From: Mauremys mutica
Lineage: Eukaryota; Chordata; Testudines; Geoemydidae
Direction of reading: 5' to 3'
Length of the DNA stretch: 64,000 nucleotides
Assembly (NCBI RefSeq): GCF_020497125.1
Contig: NC_059075.1
Coordinates: 104,695,222-104,759,221, forward strand
Both the position numbers and the translations under genes were made by a program. The notes beneath the pieces are model-generated. The model searched no databases, was not told where the DNA came from, and saw only the letters and a program-made list of their open reading frames with translations. Of this stretch, positions 34,311-45,905 are shown piece after piece. Numbering within the stretch: the first letter of the stretch is position 1; every line of letters begins with the position of its first letter.

Positions 34311-37187
34311 TCAGGAAACTTCAGTTAGTTGTCTGAATATAATATATTCCCGGGTCTTTTTGCTAGAAGGGAATGGATAAAAATAAACCTGTTCCTTTGA
34401 CAAGATCACATCACTAACCAGGTTTTGTAGGATGCTAGATGAATATATATGGTGTTTTCTTTGAATACCTGTTATGCCAAGACAAACTATTCTCCATAAA
34501 GCAAGCACAATAAGAGACATCATTGGTGTTGAGAGTTCTTCTGGTGAAGAGACCAGAGCTATTTTCCAATCCCAACCAACATAGGTCATTTAAAAATACC
34601 CTTTGACAAATGAGAGCCTAAAGCCATTCCAAGCCCAATGAATCAAAACTGTTCTCAGCATGTTCCAGTACTGGCATGATCCAATCAATTCCTCCCCTTG
34701 TGGGCCAATGCCATTTTATCCAGGATGTGCAATCCTGTTTTGGTTCCAGGCTGCAGGAAAGGAAGTAGAGTTTTGTTTTATTTTTTTACCAGATGAAATG
34801 CTTTTTAGTTGTGTTATTCTGTTCAAAACAATAATACATTTAAAGCCTAATCTAATGCCACCTTAAACGTGAGTTTATCACAGCCTGCCAAAAAGTGCCT
34901 CTCTTAATTTGATACAATACACTGATGTGTTGCACCTTTGGGTATCTGTTTCACTCCCTTAATGGTGGATGTAACTCAAAGGGTATTATGCAAAGTAATA
35001 GCCATCCCCATGTGGGGCCGCTGGACAAGCACATCTGGATGAATAATGAATATCATGTAGTCAAAGCTAATTAACTGCTCCATATTCATCATCATCCTGA
35101 CATTGCAAAGTTGCTTTGCCTCCCCCTCTCCTCTCAACAGTTTTCCTCTTTGCTGTCTGCCATTTCTGCTTTCCCCTATTGGTGCCCAGAGACGCTCACT
35201 ATTGAAAGCAAAGCATGTACTACTCAGGGCTGGTGCTGTTAACAGTGATCTGGGACCGATCTAAAGCCCATTGAAGTCAATGGGAGAATGTGTTTGTTTG
35301 CATTTCCTGTCCTGTTTTCTTCCAAACTTTTCACTATGTGGGCCTAGTATGGAAATCAGGCTCAGGCGAAACTGCCCTTGTCTTCAGAACATGGCTCTAG
35401 AGCAGATGGCTACTTGGCTCATTCTGGGGCCAGGTGGCCTGGGATCAGGGAACTGTAACTGGCTCAATACAACTCCCCACCCACACCCACACACACACTG
35501 CATCTGAGTTGGAGCTCAGGCAGGGTGGAGAATCTAACAGCCCCCCCACTCCAAGTGTAGGCCTCGGCTCACCAGTGGAGAGGTAGCATTCTAATTGACA
35601 GCTGGCACCGTCTGTCTTCCAACAGCAGGGCATTAATAACCATTAAAACAATATGAAGTTCTGACATGATGTCAGTGATGTTAACCCCTGTCAATCCTGT
35701 ATTGGTACCTGTGGATAACTATTTTTAAACGTTTTTTCTTAAAATATGTTTTTGAAAGCATCCACAGAATTAAACATGGCACTGGATGTTCAAAGTAGTT
35801 CTAATTTTTCACAGTTTAGGACCAACCACACTCTAAGCCATAGTTACTTTATGTCAAGCAGCTGCTAAATTTATTTGCAATTGAGTCGTTTTTAACTGAA
35901 CTTTTGTAAAAAGTCACACCTTGTACAGCATTGTGAAACTGCAGGGATTAAACTAGATTTTGGAAACTCTTGGTATTTTTGGAGAAATGACACACTATGT
36001 GCTAGTTATGCTAATAACCGGTATTTTGTAGCAAAACTGACCTGGCATTTAGGAGTAAGGAACGCAGGCAATTTTTTCTTAATTGAGATTAGGAGTCAGA
36101 ACATGGTGAATTTAAAAAAAAAAAAGTGGTACTCTAACCAAGCCCTACCCACAGTCCTACAGTATCTAGATATTTCTGCTGAAATAGCCACCAATGAGAT
36201 AACTAAGAATACTGTCAATGTAAATGCTAGCGTTAAGTTTCAGAGTCAACATATATTAGGATGAATAGAGAGTGGTCACACCTCCCATGGCAATTGATTC
36301 TGTTTGTATTTGCAGATTTGGAAAGGCAACATTACACTGGGTCACATTCAGATGGTTGCCTTTGCCTTTTTTAGGCTGAGCTGTTCAAAGCTGCAATAGT
36401 ATTTGAATTCCCAAGGCCAATTCAGCCTAATGGGAATTGGATGTCCACATTCCCCATGCTGCTTTGAAAATCTCAGCCTTACTTTAAAGAAAGCTTCAAT
36501 TCTATAGAACCTGTTGGGACCACCTGATCAATGGATGGTATTGAGTACTGGCTTAGTCCAGCCCTTGGTCTAGATTCTTGTTTAACAACTGTTGTACTTC
36601 CAATGAGCAGGGAGTGGAAATGTAAAGACAATGGATATATAGTACAAGCAAAGAAGCTGTGTTGCATTCATGTACCAAGGGAAGAAATCAAGCGCAATTG
36701 TGCTTCCCCCTGGAATTTGACCTCCCTATAAAAAAATAGCCCAAAGGATATTTAATGGGATGTACCCCTTAGATTGAGTGTCACAGAAAGATACAGATTC
36801 ATTGTCACCCTACACTCCCTTTTCACAGTTAGGCTGGTCCCAAATGGGATATTAGGCAGGAATAAAGCCCTCACTCCAACTCCAGTGACTAGCACAAGCA
36901 CAGGGTAACCAAACAAGTCTCCTTTGCAGGGAGTATTCCAGGCTGGGTACAGGTAGAGCATTGGTGTGACAGGAATTGATGGGACCCACATAATTCTGCA
37001 GCTTTCCAATGGCCCACAGAAGCCGTTGTGGGAGGGGTACCATTTAGAGTAGCCCTGAGGGCTGACCTAGCCTATGCCAGGGACTGGACCAGCCTCCAGC
37101 AGCCCCAGTATATGGGAGGCAAAAGCTGCAACCCTTTTGTCCCTCTGTCAACAGCTGCACAGGGATGAATCTGTCCCCAAACCCTTT
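34311..37187. other. Non-coding stretch with a conserved-looking segment
   Basis: No exon recognised. A conserved-looking segment lies at about 34920-35120. CA-rich simple sequence lies at 35474-35500. The ORFs at 35271-35507 and 36531-36731 have no domain or splice context. Confidence 0.4.
34920..35120. promoter_or_regulatory. Candidate conserved non-coding element
   Basis: Single-copy text with dense homeodomain, POU and HMG-like words (AAAGGGTATTATGCAAAGTA, GAATAATGAATATCATG, CAAAGCTAATTAACTGC, CATTGCAAAG). It looks like enhancer-type DNA. Inferred from appearance only. Confidence 0.25.
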
Positions 37188-37195
37188 GTATAAAA

Positions 37196-37627
37196 CAGAG
37201 ATGGCCAACCTCTAGCTCCGGAGCCACATGGCGGCTCTTCAGAAGTTAATATGTGTCTCCTTGTATAGGCACCGACTCTGCGGCTGGAGCTACAGGCATC
37301 AACTTTCCAATGTGCCGGGGGATGCTCACTGCTCAACCCCTGGCTCTGCCACAGACCCTGCCCCTACGCCACCCCTTCCTGCCCGCTTGCCTCAGCCTGC
37401 AGTGCCCTCGCTCCTCCACCCAGAGCCTCCTGCTCGCCACAAAACAGCTGATTGGGAGGTGCAGGGAGGGAGGGAGAGGCGCTGATTGCGGGGGCTGCTG
37501 GTGGGCAGGAGGCGCTGGGAGCAGGGCAGGGAAGCTGATGGGGGGCTGCTGACGTATTACTGTGGCTCTTTGGCAATGTACATTGGTAAATTCTGGCTCC
37601 TTCTCGGGCTCAGGTTGGCCACCCCTG
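37196..37627. mobile_element. hAT MITE, 432 bp, perfect 8-bp TSD
   Basis: The ends are CAGAGATGGCCAACCTCTAG and GCTCAGGTTGGCCACCCCTG. GTATAAAA flanks it exactly at 37188-37195 and 37628-37635. The GC-rich interior is non-coding. The small ORFs inside are by-products of composition. Confidence 0.93.
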
Positions 37628-37635
37628 GTATAAAA

Positions 37636-38580
37636 GAATGGTATATAGTGCTGAGAGTGATTCCGAAAAGCACATCAGCACAGCTTTATTCCTACTCTTG
37701 TACGAGAAAGAAACGGGCTGACCTTTATTTTCTATGCAGATCATGCCGGTGAGTTTCTTTCCTCACAAAACCTCCCACTTCGAGCCAGCAGAAGGGCAAA
37801 GCACACAGCAGCTTTGTGACTGTTGGCCCCAACACAATTTACCATTTACAAACTAATCCTCCTTAGTTGGAGAGCGCAAGGTCTGCTAAAGCTCTAATGT
37901 CCTTCTCTGATTCTTCATTGTCCGCACTGACAGAGAGAAGCTGAAGACCTAATCAGTGTGTAATTTAATCGGTGTCCGGGCTGTGTCCCAGTACAATGCT
38001 TTGCTTGTAGTGCCACGGGTTAAGTCAGCCAGCTACTGTTATGCTCCACAGCAGGTGTGAAGAATGTCACTCGGTGTAATTATGTGTTACCACTTTGTCA
38101 AGTTCCATTTCTGACACGGCTTTTACTCACCACTTAATGATTGTTTTTGCAAGTGGCAGCAAGCTAATTGTAGGCAATACAGTAAAGGGCACCTTTAATA
38201 TTTTTGGTACTGGATTGGGAATTCCTCGTAGCCTAACAAGGATCTCAGACAAAGTAGAAGTCTCTCTGGTGCAGATCCCTGAAAACATGTGCAGCTGCTA
38301 CAGAGTCCTGCATTTTCTACCTTCAGACCAGTAAGTAATAACATGTGAGCTGATATTCCAAAAATGCTCCTCTCTTTTGTTCCTCACCAGAAAGTGTATT
38401 TGTCATTCCCCCCACTCCTTTTGACCATGGATAAAAGTGCCTGTGTAATTTAGGCATTAAAGTCCCATTTTCAAACATGTCTTAGATATTTAGGGACCAA
38501 AGATTTGTAGATACATAAAGAAGCAGATAGGTGTGTGGTGTCACTTCCAGGTGGATAACTGTATAAAGAGTGGTATGGTC
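37636..38580. other. Non-coding stretch
   Basis: No gene called. The ORF at 38095-38334 (80 codons) lacks a known domain and a convincing acceptor site, though a gtaagt donor-like word follows it at 38332. Segment 37850-38060 is single-copy and conserved-looking. Confidence 0.35.
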
Positions 38581-38584
38581 TAGA

Positions 38585-38735
38585 GGCCTGAGCACAGGTA
38601 TGAGAGCCAAGAATTCCTGAGCGCCAATCTGGACTCTGACACAGATTCCCTCAAAGGCCTTGAGCAATTAATTCCCTTAGTTTCTCTACCTCAGTTTCCC
38701 TATTTATAATATCATCATCAATACCAATAATAATG
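38585..38735 (+). repeat. MIR SINE fragment
   Basis: Text ccttgagcaattaattccct followed by tagtttctctacctcagttt and ccctatttataatatcatc matches the MIR core and tail. It is old and inactive. A fragment of the 'gtgcactgtacagac..gacagtccttgcc' amniote repeat follows at about 38735-38860. Confidence 0.7.
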
Positions 38736-38864
38736 CTGTTGTGTTTGGAGGCCAAGGTGCATTGTGCACTGTACAGACTCATAACAAAGGGACAGTCCTT
38801 GCCTCAAAAATCTTATAATCCAAATATAAGACTATGGACAAGAGGTGGAACAAACAAAATGGAG

Positions 38865-40820
38865 ATAACACTGTCTACCCCTTATGGGGTGTGTTGTGGC
38901 CTTGCTGGTATATGATATTATCTCAGATTGATACATTTCTATGTAATCCTACATGAAGAATAAGGCTACTGACTCTAGTCCTTTGTCACCAGACCCTAGA
39001 TCTTGTGGCTGGGGCAAGAAAAGAAAGTCCAGGTTCTTACCAACTGCGTGTCAGCTCTCATTACAAAAAAACCTATTGTATTTGTTACAGAAGATATGAA
39101 CTGAGTTAGGATACTTAGGATGTTTAATATGGCTTATTTAGCCTGGAAGAGAAGCTGCTCATTTCATCCATGCTTGCATGCTGTCAGCACTGACGGCCAA
39201 CATCCAAACATAGTCGAACAGTGGTTTACATGGCAGGGGTCGCAAGACATTCTTGCATCCTGAATCAGGATTTAGCAATGCTGTGTGCCAAGCCTGAAAG
39301 GCACGCAGAGCATTTGCGACTTGGCACCTGCGGAAATCCTATTTCCTGATGAATAGCGGCCTCCAATATTAATGTTTTTCTCCTTGATTCAGGCTGGGCC
39401 ATGCTGTAATGAAATATGGCCCGAATAATCACCTCTTACAATCATCTGCCATCAGGACACTGGGAAAAGTCCTTGCTCAGCATTTCCTCAGTCCTTATAG
39501 AGGCTTCAGCGGGAACTGGCTTGAGTAAGAACTGAGTATACACAGAACCAAAAAAAAAGTAAGGGCCTCAGGATTTAGCTCTAAGCACTTGAAGTATGTG
39601 AGAGTTTTGTGGTGCAAACCGATAGAATAGCCTGGCTCTTGGCGATGTGATGGAAGCATCAGAAGCAACAAGGTTTGGATACAGTCTGGATAGAGCATGA
39701 AGAGGTCAGAGCAGTTTAGGAGAGAGCTGTTTCAGTAGCATGAAGAGGGTAGAAGTCAAATCGCAGGGGATCTAGGGTGGACTGGAAGGGAAGGGGGGGA
39801 TTAGAAGAGGAAATAGGGGAACTGGCTGCACACTAGAATGGAGTGTAGTGGAAACCCCATCCCCTGCAGGCCAGGGTGTTCAAGGAGGGTTTCATAGGAA
39901 GCCTCCTAAAGCTCTCCACAGAGTTGTGCAGCTCTGCACTGCCCCTTACTCTAGGCTGTGCCTAGCTGGCATGCTCTGAACAGTATGACTGCCTCTATTT
40001 ATATCTTCTTCTAGCATTCATTTCCATGAGGAGATGCTAGAATATTGTGTTCTATTCTGTGTGCCGGGTTCCCAAATCTGAACTCCTCTGCATACCCTTG
40101 TCTCTTCCCTCAGGCTGGGCTGAACAGTGAGGTAGCCAAAAGACAGCTAATGTGATGTACACTTTTCAGGGTCTTCCTCTGTCCTATTGGTCATAACAGT
40201 GTGCATTCAAACAGCTGTTCGGGCCTACATGAAGCACCTGCTGTGGTGAGCAGCAGCTGGGGTTCAGTTTGGGTCCAAAGGGCTGGGGCCAAGCAGACTG
40301 ACTGCATGTGCATTAATCCAGCCCCACTGCCACCTCCACCAACAACAGGTGCCTCTTTGAAGAGAGGAGGTACAAATATCTGGGGAGAAGCATAGCTTTA
40401 TAAAGGACACTATGGGCCAGATCCTCATCTGGTGTAAATCAGCACAGTGCAATTGACTTCCAGGGAGCTATTTACACCAGCTGTGTGTCCGGTCCACTCG
40501 CTTCATAGTGCTTTTCTTGGTTTTCCATTTTCCCAAGAGATTGTGGGGAGTTTTTGTTTGCTGGTTTTTTCCCTCCTTGTTCTTTTTTCTTTTTACTCTG
40601 ACTTGTTTTTTTTTTCTAAACTTTTTTTCTTTAAACTTTCTACCCTTTTCTTTAGAATTACTGGCTCAGAGTCATTGGCTATACATGTCACATTGTCAGC
40701 TCCTCCTTCCCACCAACTAAATTCTGTTACTGTTGCCCCCTTTCCTCATCCCTCACAGGATGTCCCCCACAATTCCACCGGGTGTGCCCTGATGCACAAA
40801 CCACAATGGTGTGGTAATTG
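38865..40820. other. Non-coding stretch, partly conserved-looking
   Basis: No gene seen. About 39130-39490 is single-copy and has the mixed, motif-rich look of conserved regulatory DNA (CCTGATGAATAGCGGCC, CCAATATTAATG, GGCCATGCTGTAATGAAAT). Pyrimidine-rich sequence lies at 40550-40660. A fragment of an amniote palindromic repeat (ccagatcctcatctggtgta) lies near 40415-40490. Confidence 0.35.
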
Positions 40821-40914
40821 GATATAGATTCATAGATTCATAGACTCTAGGACTGGAAGGGACCTCGAGAGGTCGAGTCCAGTCCCCTGCCCTCATGGCA
40901 GGACCAAATACTGT

Positions 40915-41628
40915 CTAGACTATCCCTGATAGATATTTATCTAACCTACCCTTAAATATCTCCAGAGATGGAGATTCCACAACCTCCCTAGGCAATTTAT
41001 TCCAGTGTTTAACCACCCTGACAGTTAGGAACTTTTTCCTAATGTCCAACCTAAACCTCCCTTGCTGCAGTTTAAGCCCATTGCTTCTTGTTCTATCCTT
41101 AGAGGCTAAGGTGAACAAGTTTTCTCCCTCCTCCTGAAGACACCCTTTTAGATACCTAAAAACTGCTATCATGTCCCCTCTCAGTCTTCTCTTTTCCAAA
41201 CTAAACAAACCCAATTCTTTCAGCCTTCCTTCGTAGGTCATGTTCTCAAGACCTTTAATCATTCTTGTTGCTCTTCTCTGGACCCTCTCCAATTTCTCCA
41301 CATCTTTCTTGAAATGCGGTGCCCAGAACTGGACACAATACTCCAGTTGAGGCCTAACCAGCGCAGAGTAGAGCAGAAGAATGACTTCTCGTGTCTTGCT
41401 CACAACACACCTGTTAATGCATCCCAGAATCACGTTTGCTTTTTTTGCAACAGCATCACACTGTTGACTCATATTTAGCTTGTGGTCCACTATAACCCCT
41501 AAATCCCTTTCTGCCGTACTCCTTCCTAGACAGTCTCTTCCCATTCTGTATGTGTGAAACTGATTTAGGAGCACTTTGCATTTGTCTTTATTAAACTTCA
41601 TCCGGTTTACCTCAGACCATTTCTCCAA
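40915..41628 (-). pseudogene. CR1 RT C-terminal region
   Basis: A 237-codon open frame covers RT motifs after the FADD box through the thumb ([40 protein letters not shown] region) to the conserved C-terminus (FKGRLDKYLSGIV). It is part of the CR1 at 40826-42500, not a host gene. The frame is unusually intact at its end, but the catalytic palm is not complete. Confidence 0.85.
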
Positions 41629-41739
41629 TTTGTCCAGATCATTTTAAATTATGACCCTGTCCTCCAAAGCAGTTACAATCCCTCCCAGTTTGGTATCATC
41701 TGCAAACTTAATAAGCGTACTTTCTATAGACATCTATAC

Positions 41740-42402
41740 CTAGACATCCACCGCTTCTCCCTTATCCACAAGACTCATTATCCTATCAAAGAAAGCTATC
41801 AGATTGATTTGACACGATTTGTTCTTTACAAATCCATGCTGGCTATTCCCTATCACCTTACCACCTTCCAAGTGTTTGCAGATGATTTCCTTAATTACTT
41901 GCTCCATTATCTTCCCTGGCACAGAAGTTAAACTAACTGGTCTGTAGCTTCCTGGGTTGTTTTTATTTCCCTTTTTATAGATGGGCACTATATTTGCCCT
42001 TTTCCAGTCTTCTGGAATCTCTCCTGTCTCCCATGATTTTCCAAAGATAATAGCTAGAGGCTCAGATACCTCCTCTAATAGTTCCTTGAGTATTCTAGGA
42101 TGCATTTCATCAGGCCCTGGTGACTTGCAGGCATTTAACTTTTCTAAGTGATTTTTAACTTGTTCTTTTTTTATTTCATCTTCTAAACCTATCCCCTTCC
42201 CATTAGCATTCACTATATTAGGCAATCCTTCAGACTTCTTGTTGAAGACCGAAACAAGGAAGTCATTAAGCATCTCTGCCATTTCCAAGTTTCCTCTTAC
42301 TGTTTCTCCCTCCTCACTGAGCAGTGGGCCTACCCTGTCCTTGGTCTTCCTCTTGCTTCTAATGTATTGATAAAAAGTCTTCTTGTTTCCCTTTATTCCC
42401 AT
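41740..42402 (-). pseudogene. CR1 endonuclease-RT linker and RT N-terminus
   Basis: A 220-codon open frame contains [40 protein letters not shown] and [20 protein letters not shown]. This is RT motifs 0-2a of CR1, ending at GEAVDV just before motif A. The element is deleted beyond this point. Confidence 0.85.
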
Positions 42403-42743
42403 AGCTAGTTTGAGCTCATTTTGTGCCTTTGCCTTTCTAATCTTGCCCCTGCATTCCTGTGTTGTTTGCTTATATTCATCCTTTGGGATGGAAAGAATTT
42501 CTCATTCGTAAACATTCTATAATCCAGCACAGTTGATGTCCCCTGAGGTATGTCTCTTCAAGAGAAATTATTCTGGACAATTCAGGCATTGCTTTGGATA
42601 TTTTATCTATGGGTATATCATCTCTGGATATTTCCAATACCTAGTGAAGCCTCCAGGTTTTGTTTGCTTGTTTGTTTTGTCTGTATTTTTTAATCCTGCT
42701 AAATTATTGGCCCCACAGGTACCTTGAGTTCCACAGTCTAATT

Positions 42744-42962
42744 CAGGGGTTCTCAAACTGGGGGTTGAGACCCCTCAGGGGATCATGAGGTTTTACATTG
42801 GGGTGTCATGAGCTGTCAGCCTCCACCCCAAACCCCGCTTTGCCTCCAGCATTCATAATGGTGTTAAATATATAAACAAGTGTTTTTAATTTACAAGGGG
42901 GGTCAGACTCAGAGACTTGGTATGTGAAAGGGGTCACCAGTACAATAGTTTGAGAACCACTG
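42744..42962. mobile_element. hAT MITE, 219 bp, perfect 8-bp TSD
   Basis: The ends are CAGGGGTTCTCAAACTGGGG and AATAGTTTGAGAACCACTG. GTCTAATT flanks it exactly at 42736-42743 and 42963-42970. No coding capacity. Confidence 0.94.
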
Positions 42963-43297
42963 GTCTAATTCCACAGATTTGATCCAAGACCCTCCACTTA
43001 TGCAATTTTCCACGTCAATAGGCTACCAGAATATCACAACCTGGAACTAGCTAGGTACTTATAGAGCTGTCAGCATTGCCGTGTCTGAACGCCTAGCCTA
43101 GCTCAAAAAGATTTCATTGTTTAGAATCTGTCCAGAGCACTCATCTCTAAGATGAACATTCAGAATAAGCCATTAGAATCCACCCTGTCACACTCATTTA
43201 TTGCCAGGAGGAAATGTGCTCCTGCCTCCAATCCCATTGTAACATCCACCCGCTCATTGTGGTGCTCTGTCTCCCCCGGGAGTGGTGAACAGGCCAT

Positions 43298-43546
43298 TCA
43301 GGACATGTCCACACTGCAAAGAAAAACCTGCAGTGCTGAGTGTCAGAGCCTGCGTCAATTGACTTGGGGCTAAAAATAGCAGTGTAGATGTTCCTGCTCT
43401 GACTGGAGCCAGGTTTCAGAGCCCTGGGTGGGAATATCTATGCTATTTTTAACCCTGCAGCCTGAGCCCAGAAGCCTGAGTCAGTTGACCTGGGTTTTGA
43501 GACTTGGTGCCACTGCTTTTTCTTTGCAGTCTAGACAGAGCCACGG
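43298..43546. mobile_element. Palindromic MITE of the 'tgtctacactgca' type, copy 1
   Basis: The ends pair as GGACATGTCCACACTGCAAA..GAAAAA and TTTTTCTTTGCAGTCTAGAC..AGAGCC. The interior is mirrored (agcctgcgtcaattgacttg against agcctgagtcagttgacctg). It is a DNA-transposon-derived palindrome. I could not fix a target duplication, and the superfamily is unknown. Confidence 0.75.
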
Positions 43547-43569
43547 CTGTAGCATGGGTGGGTAACAGA

Positions 43570-43670
43570 GTTGCTCTTTTAGCTTAGTCAGTACAGACTC
43601 ATGGTTTTATATCCACAGGTCCCAGATTCAATCCCTGCTGCTAATGACCCTCTAGGGGAGTGGTATTACA
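43570..43670 (+). mobile_element. tRNA-derived SINE fragment, second family
   Basis: Box A-like TTAGCTTAGTCAGTACA and box B-like CAGGTCCCAGATTCAATCCC lie at tRNA-like spacing, followed by ctgctgctaatgacc. It is related in style to the reversed copy at 50225-50400 and different from the SINEs at 28967 and 33679. Confidence 0.55.
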
Positions 43671-43679
43671 CCATGTATC

Positions 43680-44172
43680 CTATCCACTTTACACACCTGT
43701 TAATTAGGGGCTTGATCCAAAATCCATTCACCTCAACAGGAGTCTTTCCATTCACTTCAATGGACTTTAGGTCGGGCCCTAGCTCCTTTTCTTCTTCCAT
43801 CCCCTGCATCTCTCAGCAGACAAAGATTTTTGTGTTTAAATAAAGTAAATGTCGTGATCATGGAAAGTACCAGGTTATGAGCACTGGAAACTACACCTGT
43901 GGAATAGGCACAGCAAAAAAACAGCAGCAGGATCAAGACTCCTGGCTATCTGCCTCAACCTGCTTTCAGAGGGATCACTTCTAAGGGTGAGAAAGTGGGT
44001 AATCCAGTCTTCATGCCCATTTAATTTCTTGTCTTGCTACCATGACCTCTAACAAAAGTGCCAAATGTGGTGGTGGCTGCAATGCCACAGACACCTGTAC
44101 TCTCAGAAGTGGACTGAGGTTTCAGCTCATTTCAGATACACCACTTATCTGCTTCCAGATGCCCACAGCTGA
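43680..44172. other. Non-coding stretch
   Basis: Nothing recognised apart from a 'cacttcaatggactttaggt' palindromic-repeat fragment near 43730-43780. Confidence 0.35.
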
Positions 44173-44180
44173 TCTGTGCT

Positions 44181-44454
44181 CAGGGCCGGCTCCAGGCACC
44201 AGCATTCCAAGCTGGTGCTTGGGGCGGCAGTCTGCAAGGGGCGGCAGTCCCTGTTGTTTTGCCCCCAAGCAGTGCGCCGAATTGCCACTGCGGACGGCAA
44301 CTCGGCGGCTTCAGCTAAACATAGAAGCTGCCACCGAATTGTCGCCGCCATGGAAACGCGCCTGCCGCCGTTAGGGCACACGGATTTCCCCCGCCATCCG
44401 CGGCGGAAATTCGGTGCACTGCTTGGGGCGGCAAAAACTGTAGAGCCGGCCCTG
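44181..44454. mobile_element. GC-rich hAT MITE, 274 bp, perfect 8-bp TSD
   Basis: The ends are CAGGGCCGGCTCCAGGCACC and CTGTAGAGCCGGCCCTG (12-bp perfect terminal inverted repeat). TCTGTGCT flanks it at 44173-44180 and 44455-44462. The interior is a partial palindrome with GCTTGGGGCGGCA words on both sides. It belongs to the same family as 53036-53390, from the shared first 14 bases and CTTGGGGCGGCA modules. Confidence 0.94.
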
Positions 44455-44462
44455 TCTGTGCT

Positions 44463-45800
44463 GGATTCAGATTTAGTTACACAGAGCTGAAAGGGTGCAT
44501 GAGCCAGATTCACTGCCCTGCACTTCTTCTTTTGCACCACTCAAAGGCACAGAACTGATGTAGTTCAGCTCTTACACCTCCCCCTGCAGCCCCAGTGTAG
44601 GGGAGAGAGTGTACACTGCCCCAGCTATCGCTAGCTGGTGGATGGCCTTTTGAGGACTATTACCAGCTAGTGTAAGTTAAAGCAGCCCCCAGACTGTTTT
44701 AACATACACTAAGATGGGGATTAAAGTGGAGACAAACAGAAAATCAGGAAGCCATAACCAGCTTTCCAACTTATTTTCTCTGCTGCCGCAATCTCGGCCA
44801 CAACAGCAAATCTAGCCCCACATTCCAGTACCAATATCCTCAGCCATCCGGCCCTTCATCTTTTCCTTAATGATTATGTGTAACCTAGCTTTGCTTACAA
44901 TCATTTGAGTTATAAAACTATAAGAGGAAAAGGCAAGAAAGCAAACCAAAGAGTTTTGCACTAGTGAAGTTTGCAGCCAAATTAACACAATGTGAAATTG
45001 CTATGGACCACTATTTTAATATGAGAGTCATAGAAAGCACTGATATTTTTACATACAGGTACATACATTCAGAAATTGTACTGTATTTGTTTTCCCATTA
45101 TACTGTGTCTTCAAGCATTTTATTTACTAAACTCTGTGGTATGTACTAGGAAGACCTGATACTTTACCAGAGGGGTTCAGAGAACTGAAGAACTAATTTG
45201 GCACAAAAATGTTGCATAAATGTATTCTCTAAAAATATAGAGCTCAGTTTTACAGAATGAATGAGGAACTCAAGCAAACATGATGAAGGAGTACAGAGTG
45301 CATTAGCAGGCTTCTCAGCTGACGAAACCCAAGGATTCTTCAAATTCATAAATACAACTGTTGGGAGATTGTCCTTAGCGTCTCTAGACTTCTGAATTCC
45401 ATTGGAAGCTCTGACTGTAATGCTGACCACAGTGCTAAGTCAGGAATCAGAGCAGCAAGTGGCATTTTGCAGATGTACAGAGAAGGCTAAATTGTTTAGT
45501 CATGCACCTGTTGTGCCCACAAACCGCCAAATTTGTGCAAATGCACATCAGGAGGATTGCAAGCCCAAGTACGAGTTTTCAGTTATCCAATCTGTGCCCA
45601 AATGAAGGATTAAGTTGTGACTTGGACTACATGTCCCCTCCTTTCCACTCCTGAGCAGCCTATCCAGACTTTAGGTGTGCCTGCCAGTGCAACTGAGCTC
45701 ATAGAGAGCATTAGATTACTGTTCTTAGAGCAAGGGGGAAGCAGGGAGAGAACTGTGAGTCACTTGGGTGTCTCTGAGGCACAGTATCTGTTGGGGCAGT
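44463..45800. other. Non-coding stretch
   Basis: No gene, RNA or clear repeat recognised. Confidence 0.35.
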
Positions 45801-45802
45801 GA

Positions 45803-45905
45803 AGCTTATTATTATTAAACCTTTATATTGAGGTAGCATGTGTAGGCCACGACCAGTTTGGGCTCCATTTTGATAGATATACAAGTATATAATAAAATGC
45901 AGCCC
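45803..45905. repeat. Old amniote interspersed repeat fragment
   Basis: Text gcttattattattaaacctt ... tatattgaggtagcatgtgt ... gggctccattttgatag is a diverged copy of the same family as 12010-12440. Confidence 0.45.

Larger units (their letters stand above)
40826..42500 (-). mobile_element. CR1 LINE, 5'-truncated, internal RT deletion
   Basis: The 3' end lies at about 40826 (tagattcatagattcataga then ctctaggactggaagggacc). Two open minus-strand segments remain. 41740-42402 gives the linker and N-terminal RT ([40 protein letters not shown]). 40915-41628 gives the RT thumb and C-terminus ([40 protein letters not shown]). The join near 41735 goes from GEAVDV straight to sequence downstream of KFADDTK (about 41690-41705 on the minus strand). 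The motif A region (YLDFSKAFD) and several motifs up to motif C are therefore missing by deletion. It is relatively young by open frame length, but dead. Confidence 0.92.

Noticed and set aside
38095..38334. 80-codon ORF followed by a gtaagt-like donor
   Set aside because: No recognisable domain and no convincing acceptor or promoter. A donor-like word alone is common by chance.
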